Assembly: GCA_023389095.1 (NCBI GenBank)
Contig: JAEWFB010000365.1
Coordinates: 1-15,585 of the forward strand
Direction: 5' to 3'
Length of the DNA stretch: 15,585 bases
From: Actinomycetes bacterium
Lineage (GTDB): Bacteria > Actinomycetota > Actinomycetes > Actinomycetales > Dermatophilaceae
Of this stretch, positions 1 through 5,837 are shown one piece after another. Below the pieces are notes generated by a model. It worked only from the letters and a program-made list of their open reading frames with translations, did not search any database and was not told where the DNA came from. A program made the translations under genes and the position numbers. Positions within the stretch are counted from its first letter, which is position 1, and each line of letters begins with the position of its first letter.

Positions 1-217
1 CCTGCAGCGCAGCGTCGACAAGGCCAAGGCGGCCCGAGGCGGGTCGGGCGCGGCCGCCGACACCGACGCGTCAGCCGCGGCTGACGCGTCCGGCAAGCCC
101 GCGAAGAAGGCCGCCGCGAAGACCACCTCGAAGAGTGCGGCGAAGAAGACCGCGACCAAGAAGACGTCCACGACGAAGAAGACCGCGGCCAAGAAGGCGT
201 CGCGCAAGGCCAGCTGA
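1..217 (+). CDS. C-terminal end of a protein with a Lys/Ala-rich tail (possibly Ku)
   Basis: The gene is cut by the window edge; only the last 71 codons are seen, in the frame starting at base 2 and ending with TGA at 215-217. The visible part begins LQRSVDKAKAARGG, then a Gly/Ala/Asp stretch, then about 40 residues of repeated AAKK, TKK and SKSAAKK units, strongly basic and without hydrophobic segments. Such tails bind DNA non-specifically and occur in actinobacterial Ku, topoisomerase I and HU/histone-like proteins. A short helix of the form LQ-x-SV-(D/E)-x-A just before the tail resembles the end of the bacterial Ku core as I remember it, so Ku of the NHEJ pathway is my first guess. This is inference from a tail of low complexity. 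The lack of upstream sequence prevents a firm call. Confidence 0.5.
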   Translation, partial: LQRSVDKAKAARGGSGAAADTDASAAADASGKPAKKAAAKTTSKSAAKKTATKKTSTTKKTAAKKASRKAS

Positions 218-260
218 CCGTTCGGTCCACCGTCCCGGCCGGCTGTCCGTCGCGTCGCGT

Positions 261-287
261 CGGCACGAGACCGATCTCACGGTGCCG
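261..287 (+). terminator. Hairpin downstream of the first gene
   Basis: CGGCAC (261-266) pairs with GTGCCG (282-287), and GAGA (267-270) pairs with TCTC (275-278) around the loop CCGA, leaving a 3-nt bulge. It lies 44 nt after the stop codon of the preceding gene. There is no U-tract, as is usual for actinobacterial terminators. The role is inferred from position. Confidence 0.4.
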
Positions 288-294
288 CTGCGCG

Positions 295-317
295 GTTCGC
301 CGCCTGCCCCTGCGAAC
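295..317. promoter_or_regulatory. Operator-like inverted repeat before the CoA-transferase gene
   Basis: GTTCGC (295-300) and GCGAAC (312-317) are perfect 6-bp arms separated by 11 bp. They lie just upstream of the degenerate -10 box at 325-330. A pair of this length is not rare by chance in GC-rich DNA, so this is only a candidate binding site. Confidence 0.2.
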
Positions 318-324
318 TCGGCGG

Positions 325-330
325 CAGGAT
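325..330 (+). promoter_or_regulatory. Degenerate -10 box (CAGGAT), possible leaderless start
   Basis: CAGGAT ends 6 nt before the GTG start at 337. This is the same distance seen for the clearer TANNNT boxes elsewhere in the window, although the first base deviates from consensus. The GTG has no convincing Shine-Dalgarno sequence. Confidence 0.3.
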
Positions 331-336
331 GGAACC

Positions 337-1563
337 GTGCAGATCGTCACCGTCGAAGAGCTCCAGCAGCGGCTCCGTGGCCTGCCGGACAACCCGCGCA
401 TCGTCACGAGCGGCAACATGGCCATCCCGCTCGAGGCCGTGGCCGCGGTCGACGAGGCCGTGCCGGCCTACGTGCTCCACGCGCTCAACGCGCCGAAGGG
501 CCTGACCGACCGGGAGGGCGTCACCGTCGAGACGTGCTTCGTCGGGCCGGGGATGCGCCACCACCCCAACCTGCGCTACGTGCCGTCGCGGCTCTCGCTC
601 GTGCCGCTGCTCTACAAGCGCTCGCTGCCGCCCGACGTCGTCCTCGTGCACTGCGCCCCGCCCGTCGACGGGCAGGTGAGCCTGGGCCTCGAGGTCAACG
701 TGCTGCCGGCCGCGATCGAGGCGTGCCGGGCCCGGGGCGGGCTCGTCGTCGCGGTGCTCAACCCCCGGATGCCGTACACGTTCGGCGACGCGCAGGTGCC
801 GGTCGAGCACGTCGACCTCGCCGTCGAGATCGAGGTGCCGCTCGCCTCGCACCTGCCGGTGCCGCCCGACGCCGACAGCGCGGCCATCGGGCAGATCGTC
901 GCCTCGATGGTCCTCGACGGCGCGACGATGCAGCTCGGCATCGGAGCGGTGCCCGACGCGACCCTGGAGGCCCTCGTCGGCCGCCGCGGCCTGCGGGTGT
1001 GGACCGAGATGTTCTCCGACGGCGTCCTCGCCCTCGACGCCGCGGGCGCCCTCGACCCCGACCACCCGCTCGTGTCCTCGTTCGTCTTCGGCAGCCAGGA
1101 CCTCTACGACTGGCTCGACCGCAACCCGCGGGTGCGGATGCTGCGCACCGAGAAGACCAACGACCCCGGACTCATCGCCCAGCAGCGGCAGATGACGTCG
1201 GTCAACACGGCGCTCGAGGTCGACCTCTTCGGGCAGGCCAACGCCTCGCGGATCAACGCCCGCATCCACTCCGGGTTCGGCGGGCAGACCGACTTCATCG
1301 TCGGGGCGCTGCACTCCCCCGGCGGCCAGTCGTTCATCGCGCTGCGGTCCTGGCACCCCAAGGCCGACTGCTCGACCGTCGTGCCGCTCGTCGACGAGCC
1401 GGTGACGAGCTTCCAGCAGAGCGCGTTCGTCACCGAGCACGGCGTCGCGGCGCTGTGGGGGCGCAGCGAGCGCGAGCAGTGCCACGACATCATCGAGAAC
1501 TGCGCCCACCCGCGAGTGCGCGACGACCTCTGGGAGGAGGCGCACGCGCTCGGGCTGGCCTGA
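337..1563 (+). CDS. Acetyl-CoA hydrolase / CoA-transferase family protein (4-hydroxybutyrate CoA-transferase-like)
   Basis: A 408-residue protein of the acetyl-CoA hydrolase/transferase family, which moves CoA between acyl-CoA and a carboxylate through a glutamyl-CoA intermediate in the cytosol. Family marks are QLGIGAVPDA (199-208), WTEMFSDG (222-229), SGFGGQTDF (312-320) and the C-terminal segment with FVTEHGVA (364-371). Glu224 in the TEMFSDG motif is the expected catalytic glutamate by family comparison. The length fits the short two-domain class (roughly 400-430 residues). The GTG at 337 is chosen because the family N-terminus starts here and a -10-like CAGGAT lies 6 nt upstream. Substrate cannot be read from sequence: acetate, butyrate, 4-hydroxybutyrate or propionate are all possible. 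A short-chain dehydrogenase follows 36 bp downstream on the same strand, but it has its own -10 box, so a shared operon is uncertain. Confidence 0.88.
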   Translation: MQIVTVEELQQRLRGLPDNPRIVTSGNMAIPLEAVAAVDEAVPAYVLHALNAPKGLTDREGVTVETCFVGPGMRHHPNLRYVPSRLSLVPLLYKRSLPPDVVLVHCAPPVDGQVSLGLEVNVLPAAIEACRARGGLVVAVLNPRMPYTFGDAQVPVEHVDLAVEIEVPLASHLPVPPDADSAAIGQIVASMVLDGATMQLGIGAVPDATLEALVGRRGLRVWTEMFSDGVLALDAAGALDPDHPLVSSFVFGSQDLYDWLDRNPRVRMLRTEKTNDPGLIAQQRQMTSVNTALEVDLFGQANASRINARIHSGFGGQTDFIVGALHSPGGQSFIALRSWHPKADCSTVVPLVDEPVTSFQQSAFVTEHGVAALWGRSEREQCHDIIENCAHPRVRDDLWEEAHALGLA

Positions 1564-1587
1564 CCCCGAGCCTGCCGGGGGTCGGCC

Positions 1588-1593
1588 TAGGGT
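1588..1593 (+). promoter_or_regulatory. -10 box TAGGGT, leaderless promoter of the SDR gene
   Basis: TAGGGT is followed by six bases (GGCCGC) and the ATG at 1600. That places the expected transcription start at or next to the A of the ATG. No Shine-Dalgarno sequence precedes the ATG. No good -35 hexamer is seen 17 bp upstream. Confidence 0.5.
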
Positions 1594-1599
1594 GGCCGC

Positions 1600-2328
1600 A
1601 TGAGCCAGCCCGCCCCGTCCCGCCCCGTCGCCGTCGTCACCGGGGCCACTCGCGGCATCGGTCTCGCCGTCGCCCGCGACCTCGCACCGACGCACCACGT
1701 CGTCATCGGCGGCCGCAGCGCCGCGTCGGTGGACCGTGTGGTGGCCGAGCTGCCCTCTGCCGAGGGGATGGTCGCCGACCTCGCCGACTGCGCGCCGGGC
1801 GGTTCGCTCGATGCGGCCCTCACCGACCTCGCGGCACGGCACCGACGCGTCGACGTCCTGGTGCACTCTGCCGGCGTCCTGCGCAGCGGCACCATCGCCC
1901 ACACGTCGGTCCCGGAGTGGATGGAGTCGCTGACCGTCAACGTCGTCGCCGTCGCGGCCGTCACGCAGGCGCTGCTACCCGCGCTGCGGGCCGCGCAGGG
2001 ACGCGTCGTGGCCGTCAACTCCGGGTCGGGCTTCACCAGCTCCCCCGGCGGGGGCGCCTACGCCGCATCGAAGTTCGCGCTCCGCGCCCTGACCGACGCG
2101 CTGCGCGAGGAGGAGCGCGGCCACGGCGTGCGCGTCACGTCGGTACACCCCGGACGCGTCGACACCGACATGCAGCACGAGCTCGTGTCGTTCGAGCGGG
2201 GCGACTACGACGCGGCCCGCTACCTCGACGTCGAGTCGGTCGTGGCGGCGGTGCGGCTGGCGCTCGAGGCAGGCCCGCGGGCCAACGTCGACAGCATCAG
2301 CGTGCGGCCGCGCGGGTACCCGGCCTGA
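1600..2328 (+). CDS. Short-chain dehydrogenase/reductase (classical SDR)
   Basis: A 242-residue cytosolic NAD(P)-dependent oxidoreductase with a single Rossmann domain, the normal length for classical SDRs. The nucleotide-binding motif TGATRGIG is at 14-21. HSAG (89-92) stands in place of the usual NNAG. Asn114 matches the structural/catalytic asparagine, Ser141 or Ser143 the catalytic serine, and YAASK (154-158) supplies Tyr154 and Lys158. PGRVDTDM (184-191) is the typical loop after strand 6. Arg near 39 (GGRS) after the second strand suggests NADPH preference, which is inference. The ATG at 1600 is supported by the TAGGGT box six bases upstream. It follows the CoA-transferase gene by 36 bp. 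The substrate is unknown, and it converges on the isomerase gene across a terminator region. Confidence 0.9.
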   Translation: MSQPAPSRPVAVVTGATRGIGLAVARDLAPTHHVVIGGRSAASVDRVVAELPSAEGMVADLADCAPGGSLDAALTDLAARHRRVDVLVHSAGVLRSGTIAHTSVPEWMESLTVNVVAVAAVTQALLPALRAAQGRVVAVNSGSGFTSSPGGGAYAASKFALRALTDALREEERGHGVRVTSVHPGRVDTDMQHELVSFERGDYDAARYLDVESVVAAVRLALEAGPRANVDSISVRPRGYPA

Positions 2329-2350
2329 GACGGCCACCAGAAGGTCGGCG

Positions 2351-2367
2351 ACGGCGCCGGGCGCCGT
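2351..2367. terminator. Terminator hairpin between convergent genes
   Basis: ACGGCGC (2351-2357) and GCGCCGT (2361-2367) form a perfect 7-bp stem with a 3-nt loop, 23 nt after the SDR stop codon. It lies between convergent genes and can act on both strands. Confidence 0.5.
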
Positions 2368-2385
2368 TGGGGCGCAACGGGTTTC

Positions 2386-2400
2386 GACGCTTCGGGCGTC
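2386..2400. terminator. Small UUCGG-loop hairpin at the end of the isomerase gene
   Basis: GACGC (2386-2390) and GCGTC (2396-2400) enclose TTCGG, giving a stable tetraloop-like hairpin on the plus-strand transcript. It overlaps the minus-strand stop codon at 2399-2401. Together with 2351-2367 it fills the 70-bp convergent gap. Confidence 0.35.
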
Positions 2401-3196
2401 AGATGCGGCTGGCGCCCCGGGTCGGCGCGGTGGCGAGCCGGGCGAACGCGAGCGCCTCCGCGAGGTCGACCTCGCGCGCCTCCTGGGACAGCTTGCGCGT
2501 CGACACCTCGACGACGACGTCGCCGGACCACGCCGAGTCGGCCAGCAGCTCGAGCACGTCGGCGCACGGCTGGCTGCCGCGGCCGGGCACGAGGTGCTCG
2601 TCCTTGAACGAGCCGAGACCGTCCGCGAGGTGCAGGTGGGCGAGCCGGGGGCCGAGGGCACTGACCATGGCGACGGCGTCCGACCCGGCGGTGGCCGTGT
2701 GCGACAGGTCGATCGTCACGCTGTCGTACGGCTGCTCGACTGGGTCCCAGTGCGGCAGGTAGGCCAGCACCTCGCGGCGCGCCGTGCGCCACGGGTACAT
2801 GTTCTCGACGGCGAGCCGGATGCCGCTGGCGACCTCGCGCTCGGCGATCCCGTCGACGAACTGCTCGGCGTAGTCCTTCTGCCACCGGAACGGCGGATGG
2901 AGCACGACGACCGGCGCCCCCACCTCGAGCGCGAGGTCGATGGAGCGGTCGATCTTCGTCCACGGGTCCGTGCCCCAGACCCGTTGTGTCAGAAGGAGGG
3001 TCGGTGCGTGCACCGACGCGATCGGTAGCCCGTGCAGCTCCGACAGCGCCCTGAGCGCGCCGGGCTCGCGGGTGACCGGGTCGGTCCACACCATGACCTC
3101 GACCGAGTCGTAACCGAGCCGGTCCGCCGTGGCGAACGCGGTCGCGGCGTTGCCGGGGTACACCGACGACGTCGACAGCCCGATGCGGATGTTCAT
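2399..3196 (-). CDS. Sugar phosphate isomerase/epimerase-like TIM-barrel protein (AP endonuclease 2 fold)
   Basis: A 265-residue single-domain protein of the xylose-isomerase-like TIM-barrel superfamily. Metal-site candidates appear in the expected order: His63 (SVHAP), His100 (VLHPP), Glu131 (VENMYPW), Asp163/His166 (DLSH), His187 and His189 (AHLHLADG), His201 in the KDEHLVPGRG motif, and Glu230 (VVEVS). This spacing resembles the endonuclease IV-like metal centre and the sugar isomerase/epimerase family. Start at ATG 3196, 16 bp after the stop of the ppx gene, so the two are almost certainly co-transcribed. The same pairing (exopolyphosphatase then an isomerase-like protein) is known in mycobacteria around Rv0496-Rv0498. 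The natural substrate of this group is not established; an inositol or sugar isomerase is possible but unproven. Confidence 0.85.
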   Translation of the reverse strand: MNIRIGLSTSSVYPGNAATAFATADRLGYDSVEVMVWTDPVTREPGALRALSELHGLPIASVHAPTLLLTQRVWGTDPWTKIDRSIDLALEVGAPVVVLHPPFRWQKDYAEQFVDGIAEREVASGIRLAVENMYPWRTARREVLAYLPHWDPVEQPYDSVTIDLSHTATAGSDAVAMVSALGPRLAHLHLADGLGSFKDEHLVPGRGSQPCADVLELLADSAWSGDVVVEVSTRKLSQEAREVDLAEALAFARLATAPTRGASRI

Positions 3197-3212
3197 GAGG
3201 CCACGGCCGACG

Positions 3213-4142
3213 TCATCCGGCGAGGTGGTCGAGTCGGCGCAGGATGAGCCCCTCGCGCAGCGCCCACGGGCAGATGTCGACGTGGTCGACCTGGAGCAGG
3301 TCGAGGGCGGCCTCGGCGACGAGGGCCCCTGCGAGGAGCTGCCGCGCGCGGCCGACCGACACCCCCGGCAGCTCGGACCGGGCGGCGGCGGTCAGGCCGG
3401 TCAGCTGCTCGACGATGCCGTGGAGGTCCTCACGGGACATCGAGCGCGGCACGAAGGGGCCGTCCCCGCGCGGCGCGGCCCCGGCGATCCGGGCCAGCGA
3501 ACGCATCGTCTTCGACGTGCCGACCACCCGGTCGGGATCGCCGCCGGTCAGCAGCGGGCGCACGTGCTCGCCGAGCGTGGCGCGGATGCCCGAGCGGACG
3601 CGTCGGACGAGGTCGGGGTGAGGCGGGTCGCCGGGCAGCTGCTCGCGCGTGACGCGTCCGGCGCCGAGCGGAAGGCTGAGCGCGACGTCGGGCTCCTCGT
3701 CGAGCCCGGCCGCGAGCTCGAGGGAACCGCCGCCGATGTCGATGAGCAGCACGCGACCGCTCGACCAGCCGAACCAGCGGCGCACGGCGAGGAAGGTCAT
3801 GCGGGCCTCGTCGACGCCGCTGAGGACGTCGAGGTCGAGGCCGGTCTCGGCGCGGACCCGGTCGATGACGGCGTCGCCGTTCGGCGCCTCGCGCAGGGCC
3901 GAGGTGGCGAAGGCGAACAGGTCGGTGACGCCCTGATCCTCGGCCACCCGGAGGCACTCGCCGAGGAACTCGACGAGCCGGTCGACCACGGCCTCCTCGA
4001 CGCGGCCCTGCGGGTCGAGGCTCTCGGACAGGCGCAGCTCGGTCTTGTGCGAGAAGGCCGGCAGCGGGTGGGCGCCGGGGTGCGCGTCGACGACGAGGAG
4101 GTGGACCGTGTTCGACCCGATGTCGACGACGCCCAGACGCAT
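3213..4142 (-). CDS. Ppx/GppA family phosphatase (exopolyphosphatase-like)
   Basis: A 309-residue member of the Ppx/GppA branch of the ASKHA ATPase superfamily, releasing phosphate from polyphosphate or from pppGpp. Visible motifs are the phosphate-1 loop VDIGSNTVHLLVVD (6-19), FATSALREA (78-86), SGVDEAR with Glu112 as candidate catalytic base, the second phosphate loop DIGGGSLEL (135-143), GTSKT (208-212) and the C-terminal PWALREGLILR (292-302). It lacks the extra C-terminal HD-like domain of E. coli Ppx, so it is the short single-unit form usual in actinobacteria. The ATG at 4142 begins directly at the conserved MRLGVVDIGSNT sequence, with TAGGGT six bases upstream. It heads a two-gene operon with the isomerase-like gene. 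Exact substrate (polyP versus pppGpp) is not decided by sequence. Confidence 0.9.
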   Translation of the reverse strand: MRLGVVDIGSNTVHLLVVDAHPGAHPLPAFSHKTELRLSESLDPQGRVEEAVVDRLVEFLGECLRVAEDQGVTDLFAFATSALREAPNGDAVIDRVRAETGLDLDVLSGVDEARMTFLAVRRWFGWSSGRVLLIDIGGGSLELAAGLDEEPDVALSLPLGAGRVTREQLPGDPPHPDLVRRVRSGIRATLGEHVRPLLTGGDPDRVVGTSKTMRSLARIAGAAPRGDGPFVPRSMSREDLHGIVEQLTGLTAAARSELPGVSVGRARQLLAGALVAEAALDLLQVDHVDICPWALREGLILRRLDHLAG

Positions 4143-4148
4143 GACCTC

Positions 4149-4154
4149 ACCCTA
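4149..4154 (-). promoter_or_regulatory. -10 box TAGGGT, leaderless or very short-leader promoter of ppx
   Basis: On the minus strand TAGGGT (4154 to 4149) is followed by GAGGTC and the ATG at 4142. The box-to-start distance of six bases is identical to the SDR promoter. The GAGG within the spacer could serve as a weak ribosome site if transcription starts earlier. No consensus -35 hexamer is seen. Confidence 0.5.
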
Positions 4155-4209
4155 ACGGCGTCGCGGCTGCCCTCCCGGGTGCGCCCACCCACCGGTCGAC
4201 GGGCCGAGC

Positions 4210-4267
4210 GGCCGGATCGAACCCGGGAAACGGCCTGTGGAGACGGTTTTCGGGTTTCGGTCCGGCC
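4210..4267 (-). terminator. Long imperfect hairpin after the ABC exporter operon
   Basis: Arms at 4210-4233 and 4244-4267 are imperfect inverted repeats of 24 nt around a 10-nt loop. The outer 7 bp (GGCCGGA against TCCGGCC) are perfect, and the inner part is broken by mismatches. It lies 45-100 nt beyond the permease stop and before the ppx promoter, so a terminator for the leftward exporter operon is the simplest reading. Confidence 0.45.
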
Positions 4268-4291
4268 ACTCGGCCCTGCAGAGGTGGCCGG
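4262..4291 (-). terminator. 8-bp hairpin, alternative to the long hairpin
   Basis: CCGGCCAC (4262-4269) pairs perfectly with GTGGCCGG (4284-4291) around a 14-nt loop. It is closer to the permease stop codon (4312) than the long hairpin and shares bases 4262-4267 with it. The two structures are therefore mutually exclusive in one transcript. Confidence 0.45.
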
Positions 4292-4311
4292 GGTCTGGCA
4301 GGGTCGGCGGG

Positions 4312-5046
4312 TCAGGCGGTGCGGCGGCTCAGGGTGAGCGAGCCGAGCGCGAGGGCGCCGACGATGAAGGCGACGACGACGCCGAGGGCCCGCAGCGCGT
4401 CGGCCGTGCCGTCGGCGCTGGAGGTGATGGCGTTCATCGCGTCGACGGCGTACGACAGCGGCAGCAGGTCGGAGAGCCACGACAGGAGCGTCGGCAGCTC
4501 GTCGCGGGCCACGAGCAGGCCGCAGAGCAGGATCTGGGGCAGCACGAACGCCGGCATGAACTGCACGGCCTGGAACTCCGTGCGCGCGAACCCGCTCGCG
4601 AGCAGCCCGAGCGCGGTGCCCAGCACGGCGTCGGCGAGCGCGACGACGAGCAGCAGCCACACGGAGCCGGCGACGCTGAGGCCACAGACCCACACCGCGA
4701 ACGCCGTCGCGACGACGCCCTGCACGACGGCGAGAGCGCCGAACGCGAGCCCGTAGCCGAGCATGAAGTCGCCCTTGCCGAGCGGCGTGGTGAGCAGGCG
4801 CTCGAGGGTGCCGGACTGCCGCTCGCGCAGCGTCGCGATCGAGGTGACGATGAACATGACGATCATCGGGAAGATGCCGAGCAGGGCCGGGCCGACGTTG
4901 TCGAAGACCGGCGTGCCGTGGTAGATCCACGCGAGCAGACCGAGCAGCACGCACGGCACGACGAGGATCATCGCGACGGTCCGGTGGTCCGTGCGCACCT
5001 GCCGCAGCACGCGGCCGGCCGTGGTGAAGGACAGTGCGAGGTTCAC
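4312..5046 (-). CDS. ABC-2 type transporter permease (DrrB-like exporter subunit)
   Basis: A 244-residue membrane protein with about six hydrophobic segments (near 23-42, 52-71, 97-118, 128-150, 162-180 and 219-239). It carries the ABC-2 signature RERQSGTLERLLTTPL (74-89) and the typical FMPAFVLPQILLCGLL run followed by PLSYAVDAM (196-204). It forms the membrane channel of an efflux ABC transporter with the ATPase encoded just upstream. The open frame extends far upstream, but the true start is GTG 5046. It overlaps the ATPase stop as GTGA and is preceded by GAGGAG at 5058-5053, six bases before the GTG, so translation is coupled. One permease gene suggests a homodimer. Exported substrate is unknown; drugs, lipids or peptides are all seen in this family. 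Confidence 0.9.
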   Translation of the reverse strand: MNLALSFTTAGRVLRQVRTDHRTVAMILVVPCVLLGLLAWIYHGTPVFDNVGPALLGIFPMIVMFIVTSIATLRERQSGTLERLLTTPLGKGDFMLGYGLAFGALAVVQGVVATAFAVWVCGLSVAGSVWLLLVVALADAVLGTALGLLASGFARTEFQAVQFMPAFVLPQILLCGLLVARDELPTLLSWLSDLLPLSYAVDAMNAITSSADGTADALRALGVVVAFIVGALALGSLTLSRRTA

Positions 5047-5801
5047 GAGGCGCTCCTCTCGTGCGCGGCCTCGGCGTCGATGAGCGCGAGGAAGGCGGCG
5101 TCGGCGTCGTGGGCGCCGGTGCGGGCGAGCAGCTCGTCGGGCGTGACGTCGGCGAGCACGCGGCCCTCGCGGAGCAGGACGAGGCGGTCGCAGCGGGTGG
5201 CCTCGTCCATGACGTGGCTCGAGACGATGAGCGAGTGGCCGGCCGCGGCCAGGTCGCGGAAGAGGTTCCAGAGGTCGCGGCGCAGCACGGGGTCGAGGCC
5301 CACCGTGGGCTCGTCGAGCACGAGGAGCGTCGGGCGCCCGACGAGCGCGGCCGCGAGCGACACGCGCGACTCCTGGCCGCCCGAGAGGTCGCGGACGAGC
5401 TGGTCGGCGTGCGAGGTGAGGTCGACCTCGGTCAGGGTGCGGTCGACGGCGTCGCGCAGCTCGGTGCCGCGCAGGCCGACGGCCCGACCGAAGTAGGCGA
5501 CGTTCTCGCGCACCGTGAGGTCGGCGTAGACGCTCGGGGACTGGGTGACGTAGCCGACGTCGTCGCGCAGGGGTGCCGAGCCGGCGGGATGGCCGAGGAC
5601 GGTGACGGTGCCCGACTCGATGATCTGGACGCCGACGATGCACCGGATGAGGGTGGACTTGCCCGACCCGGAGGGGCCGAGGAGCCCGACGACCTCGCCG
5701 GACGGGACCTCGAGGTCGAGGTCGGGGAGCACGAGGCGCTTGCCCCGCACGACCCGCAGGCCGTGGATGACGACCGCGGGTCCCGTCGAGTTATTCATCA
5801 T
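5043..5801 (-). CDS. ABC transporter ATP-binding protein (ABC-2 exporter, DrrA/CcmA type)
   Basis: A 252-residue cytosolic ATPase that powers the permease encoded downstream. All motifs are intact: Walker A GPSGSGKST (42-50), Q-loop Gln87, signature LSGGQ (139-143), Walker B LLVLDEP (159-165) and the H-loop His196 (SSHVMDEA). EPTVGLDP and SSHVMDEATRCDR are typical of the ABC-2/DrrA class. Start is ATG 5801 or the adjacent ATG 5798; both lie inside a palindrome, and no well-placed Shine-Dalgarno sequence exists (the nearest GGAG is 13 nt away). TAGATT seven bases upstream of 5801 with TTTACA 17 bp before it indicates a leaderless promoter. The gene follows tetR by 10 bp, so it may be read both from tetR and from this internal promoter. 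Control by the adjacent TetR protein is inferred. Confidence 0.92.
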   Translation of the reverse strand: MMNNSTGPAVVIHGLRVVRGKRLVLPDLDLEVPSGEVVGLLGPSGSGKSTLIRCIVGVQIIESGTVTVLGHPAGSAPLRDDVGYVTQSPSVYADLTVRENVAYFGRAVGLRGTELRDAVDRTLTEVDLTSHADQLVRDLSGGQESRVSLAAALVGRPTLLVLDEPTVGLDPVLRRDLWNLFRDLAAAGHSLIVSSHVMDEATRCDRLVLLREGRVLADVTPDELLARTGAHDADAAFLALIDAEAAHERSAS

Positions 5802-5809
5802 GTGATGAA
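5794..5809. promoter_or_regulatory. 16-bp palindrome, likely TetR operator over the exporter start
   Basis: TTCATCA (5794-5800) and TGATGAA (5803-5809) are perfect 7-bp arms with a 2-bp centre, in an AT-rich island within very GC-rich DNA. On the minus strand the palindrome runs from the last base of the -10 box across the expected transcription start and both candidate ATG codons. Size and position fit a TetR-family operator blocking the exporter promoter. Binding by the adjacent regulator is inferred. Confidence 0.6.
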
Positions 5810-5837
5810 ATCTACTCCGCGGGACCCGGCGTGTAAA
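5809..5837 (-). promoter_or_regulatory. Promoter TTTACA-N17-TAGATT of the exporter genes, inside the end of tetR
   Basis: On the minus strand TTTACA (5837-5832) matches the -35 consensus TTGACA at five of six bases. It is followed by exactly 17 bp and TAGATT (5814-5809), a TANNNT -10 box. The ATG at 5801 is seven bases further, giving a leaderless mRNA. The TAG of the -10 box is the stop codon of tetR. This is the best-formed promoter I see in the window. Confidence 0.6.

Noticed and set aside
277..1902. Long open frame on the minus strand opposite the CoA-transferase and SDR genes
   Set aside because: Stop codons are rare in any frame at this GC content. The translation is Arg/Asp/Gly/His-rich without recognisable domains, while the plus-strand frames carry clear family motifs.
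4205..4235. tRNA T-loop-like sequence on the minus strand (GGGTTCGATCC), possible tRNA or phage attachment site
   Set aside because: The flanking bases do not form the 5-bp T stem, and there is no acceptor, anticodon or D arm and no integrase nearby. The segment is one arm of the long hairpin at 4210-4267.
5047..5643. Upstream extension of the permease frame through the ATPase gene
   Set aside because: The extension is an Arg/Pro-rich shadow of the ATPase. The GAGGAG site and GTGA overlap fix the start at 5046.
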